Positions 62,140 through 64,000 of a stretch of 64,000 bases of DNA are shown here, piece by piece (the first letter of the stretch is position 1; each line of letters begins with the position of its first letter). Under the pieces are notes generated by a model. The model ran no database searches. It was not told where the DNA came from and worked only from the letters and a program-made list of their open reading frames with translations. Origin of the DNA: JAFMDF01 sp965222705 (lineage in GTDB: Bacteria; Bacteroidota; Bacteroidia; Chitinophagales; Saprospiraceae); assembly GCA_965222705.1 (NCBI GenBank), contig CBDCUO010000040.1, positions 62,001-126,000 of the forward strand. The letters are read 5' to 3'. The position numbers were made by a program, and so were the translations under genes.

Positions 62140-63570
62140 TTAAAACAACACCCTGACCAATTTTAGTCTGTTTTTTCGTTCACTTGGAACAATAATTTCA
62201 TTAGCCGCTACTTGCTGGCTTTCCTTGAACCGCAGTTTTAATCCTTGATTGGCTGTATTCAGAATACTATTTCTATCGAAATAGCCATTTCCTTCGATGA
62301 CGTACTCGCTCACCGTGTTTTCATTGCGAATTTCATCATTATAAATCAAGCGAAGTTTTTGAGGCGTTTTTGCCAGAAAAAAGGACGAATAGGCAGCATC
62401 ATCGTCTTGTGAAAACTGCTTTTTGTGCAAAATGGTTTCCCAGTGAAAAGTGCCATCAGGATGCACGGCGAAAATGAATAAATCTTCATAATAATGATCC
62501 ACCACATGCCGGCCGCTTTCTCGAATATAATAAGACCGAGGATAACTTGACGATTGCCTTTCGTATTCTTTGCGCTGCTCACAAATCAATAATATGCCCC
62601 CGTCTCTCCTCAAAACGATGTCCTGAATACTCACATCAAACAACCCTTTATCTACCTTCGCTTTCTTATCCACTAATTGCTCCTTGAAATCTTGTTGATA
62701 TTCATGAAAACTCACCACATAATTATCAGTATCGAAAATCGGAATTTTGATATAGTAATACCCTTGCGTCCTCGCTTTGTTTTTATCCGAATACATCCCT
62801 CCAGCCACCAAGGCTTTATTGAGGTTATCTATTCTAAAATAAGCATCATAGGACAGTTTGCCTCTCAGCTCTACCTTGCTTGTCCGCGTTACTTCAACAT
62901 TTGCATTGCGGTAGAGCATTTCAAAATAATGGGGCTTGTTTTTTTTCAAGCGGTCGTTTTCTCGAATGAGAATCATGTGCATTCCCCCTTCATTATCCAC
63001 CAAAATTTGGTGAAATTCTCGACCATATTCCAGGCTGGGCGGGCTATACGTTTCTTCCCATAATACTTTCATTTTATCCAAGCTAAAAGAAATAACCTCT
63101 ATATTGGTGTAATATTCCGTATGATAAACAAGAATATTTTTTTTGCTTTCAGAAAGCACAATTTCTGGTGCAGGAGAATAAAAACGTTTTCCGAAATCCA
63201 CAATCAAAGTAGAATCAACCAAATTGGCGGCCGCATTATATTTATGTGCTTTTAAGAAGGAATGCCCTTTCTTTTTAAATTTATATATGACATAAAAATG
63301 CTCCTCAAGACCAATTACTTTCAGCACTTCTGGTCGCTTCTTGTCTAGAGTCAGGTCTTTTTTCCAGCTTAAGCCAAGCAACTCATTGTAAGCCTGAACT
63401 TCAAATTCTGTGCTTTTATCCCGATATAAGAGTAATTTACCCTGAAATTTTCCAATTATTGAATAACTTTGGTCAGACCGAATGGCTAATTCGTCCGAAA
63501 TGGTAACTTCCTGGCCATTAATTTTGCAAACTAAAAAAAGGAGTAACACGAACGTCCAATGCACTTTCAT
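62140..63570 (-). CDS. Secreted protein of unknown function, probably beta-propeller
   Basis: 476 aa. Signal peptide MKVHWTFVLLLFLVCKINGQ. The rest is beta-rich, with repeated strand patterns such as FYVIYKFKKKG, NILVYHTEYYTN, GGILLICEQRKEYER and YEDLFIFAVHPDGTFHWE, like a propeller of short blades. I recognise no enzyme motif and no T9SS tail. Convergent with the PAP2 gene (32-bp gap). Confidence 0.7.
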   Translation of the reverse strand: MKVHWTFVLLLFLVCKINGQEVTISDELAIRSDQSYSIIGKFQGKLLLYRDKSTEFEVQAYNELLGLSWKKDLTLDKKRPEVLKVIGLEEHFYVIYKFKKKGHSFLKAHKYNAAANLVDSTLIVDFGKRFYSPAPEIVLSESKKNILVYHTEYYTNIEVISFSLDKMKVLWEETYSPPSLEYGREFHQILVDNEGGMHMILIRENDRLKKNKPHYFEMLYRNANVEVTRTSKVELRGKLSYDAYFRIDNLNKALVAGGMYSDKNKARTQGYYYIKIPIFDTDNYVVSFHEYQQDFKEQLVDKKAKVDKGLFDVSIQDIVLRRDGGILLICEQRKEYERQSSSYPRSYYIRESGRHVVDHYYEDLFIFAVHPDGTFHWETILHKKQFSQDDDAAYSSFFLAKTPQKLRLIYNDEIRNENTVSEYVIEGNGYFDRNSILNTANQGLKLRFKESQQVAANEIIVPSERKNRLKLVRVLF

Positions 63571-63708
63571 AATGACTTTGCTTTTTATAATAAAAAAAAC
63601 CGAATACTACTAATAATCAAATTACGTAAACACTTGTTCTAGGGTTAGGTATAAAACAATGCTTCAACAATAACTTTTTTCTAAAATAAGAAAAATTATG
63701 CTGAAAAA

Positions 63709-63924
63709 ATGGTATTTTTTAAAAATATAAAATTTTATTTGGCCATTTCGCTTTTCCTGGTTGGTTGTAAAAGTACAGACTGCGGCTGCCCAATGGCTTC
63801 AAATGCTAAATCAGCAAAAGACGGGCAACAGAAAATAACTGCTTCCAAGCAACTTTATTGGAAACAGCTATCCGAAAAAGAAACAGCATACAAGCTCATA
63901 AGCCTAGAAGCACAAGCCAAATAG
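63709..63924 (+). CDS. Small putative lipoprotein
   Basis: 71 aa. Signal peptide with lipobox FLVGC (Cys about 20), followed by a short Cys-containing segment (KSTDCGCPMAS) and a charged helix (TASKQLYWKQLSEKETAYKLISLEAQAK). No family recognised. The close Cys residues could bind metal, but that is a guess. The remaining window to 64000 shows no gene. Confidence 0.5.
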   Translation: MVFFKNIKFYLAISLFLVGCKSTDCGCPMASNAKSAKDGQQKITASKQLYWKQLSEKETAYKLISLEAQAK

Positions 63925-64000
63925 GCATTTAATTAATAATAGAAAGTATAAATGCAGCAGCTTAAGCGAACAAGAGCACAGGAATCGAGGGCCGCTATTC

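Overview
The window looks like a chromosomal piece from a Bacteroidota organism, most likely of the Saprospiria/Lewinella type (an inference). The evidence is type IX secretion (T9SS) C-terminal sorting domains, a PorP/SprF protein, a PorE-like OmpA lipoprotein, a GldJ gene, an HYC_CC_PP-type protein, and several promoters of the Bacteroidota form TTG/TTTG-N18-21-TAnnTTTG. The DNA is AT-rich by eye. No rRNA, tRNA or CRISPR array was seen.

Layout. (1) 1-16.3 kb: two inverted clusters of large secreted modular proteins, three on the minus strand and three on the plus strand. Five of the six share one promoter architecture and leader. All share an ~80-residue Cys-containing module, and all but the truncated first gene keep a T9SS sorting domain; the N-terminal heads differ (leucine-rich repeats, CARDB-like, glycoside hydrolase). 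Modules, leaders and intergenic segments are almost identical at DNA level. One gene carries a C-terminus copied from the opposite cluster, and another contains the whole mature ectodomain of its neighbour plus a diverged version of it. This is the most unusual part of the window: a recombining constant-tail/variable-head repertoire of exported proteins. (2) 16.3-25.7 kb: a membrane polyferredoxin with a flavin oxidoreductase, a small T9SS protein, scpA, yqeY, rsmA, an M17 aminopeptidase, a methyltransferase and rpiB. (3) 25.8-32.2 kb: an AddA-like UvrD-family helicase, then argB-argE-argH of arginine biosynthesis. (4) 32.8-36.6 kb: a cell-wall amidase, a YkvA protein, a complete IS4-family insertion sequence with 14-bp terminal repeats and an 8-bp target duplication, and the 5' remnant of a YdjM-like gene. 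(5) 36.6-47.1 kb: a copper/silver efflux operon on the minus strand (HYC_CC_PP protein, CusA, TolC-type channel, CusB, small metal-binding lipoprotein, P-type ATPase) behind a good promoter. (6) 47.2-54.7 kb: PorE-like lipoprotein, CPBP protease, PorP/SprF, gldJ and murF, i.e. envelope and T9SS functions. (7) 54.7-64 kb: a 2075-residue secreted multidomain protein ending in a dockerin-like repeat instead of a T9SS tail, a PAP2 phosphatase, an unknown secreted protein and a tiny lipoprotein.

Reading-frame breaks are frequent. The first LRR gene, the flavin oxidoreductase, yqeY, the aminopeptidase (four breaks) and gldJ (two breaks) are all interrupted by small indels, mostly in homopolymers. 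Since gldJ is needed for T9SS and the window encodes many T9SS clients, uncorrected sequencing errors are a serious alternative to true gene decay.

How the genes fit together: the T9SS parts (PorE-like, PorP/SprF, GldJ) would export and anchor the modular proteins of region 1. The copper operon combines cytosolic export (P-type ATPase) with periplasmic export (CusCBA). The arg genes are the distal part of an arginine pathway whose other genes lie outside the window.
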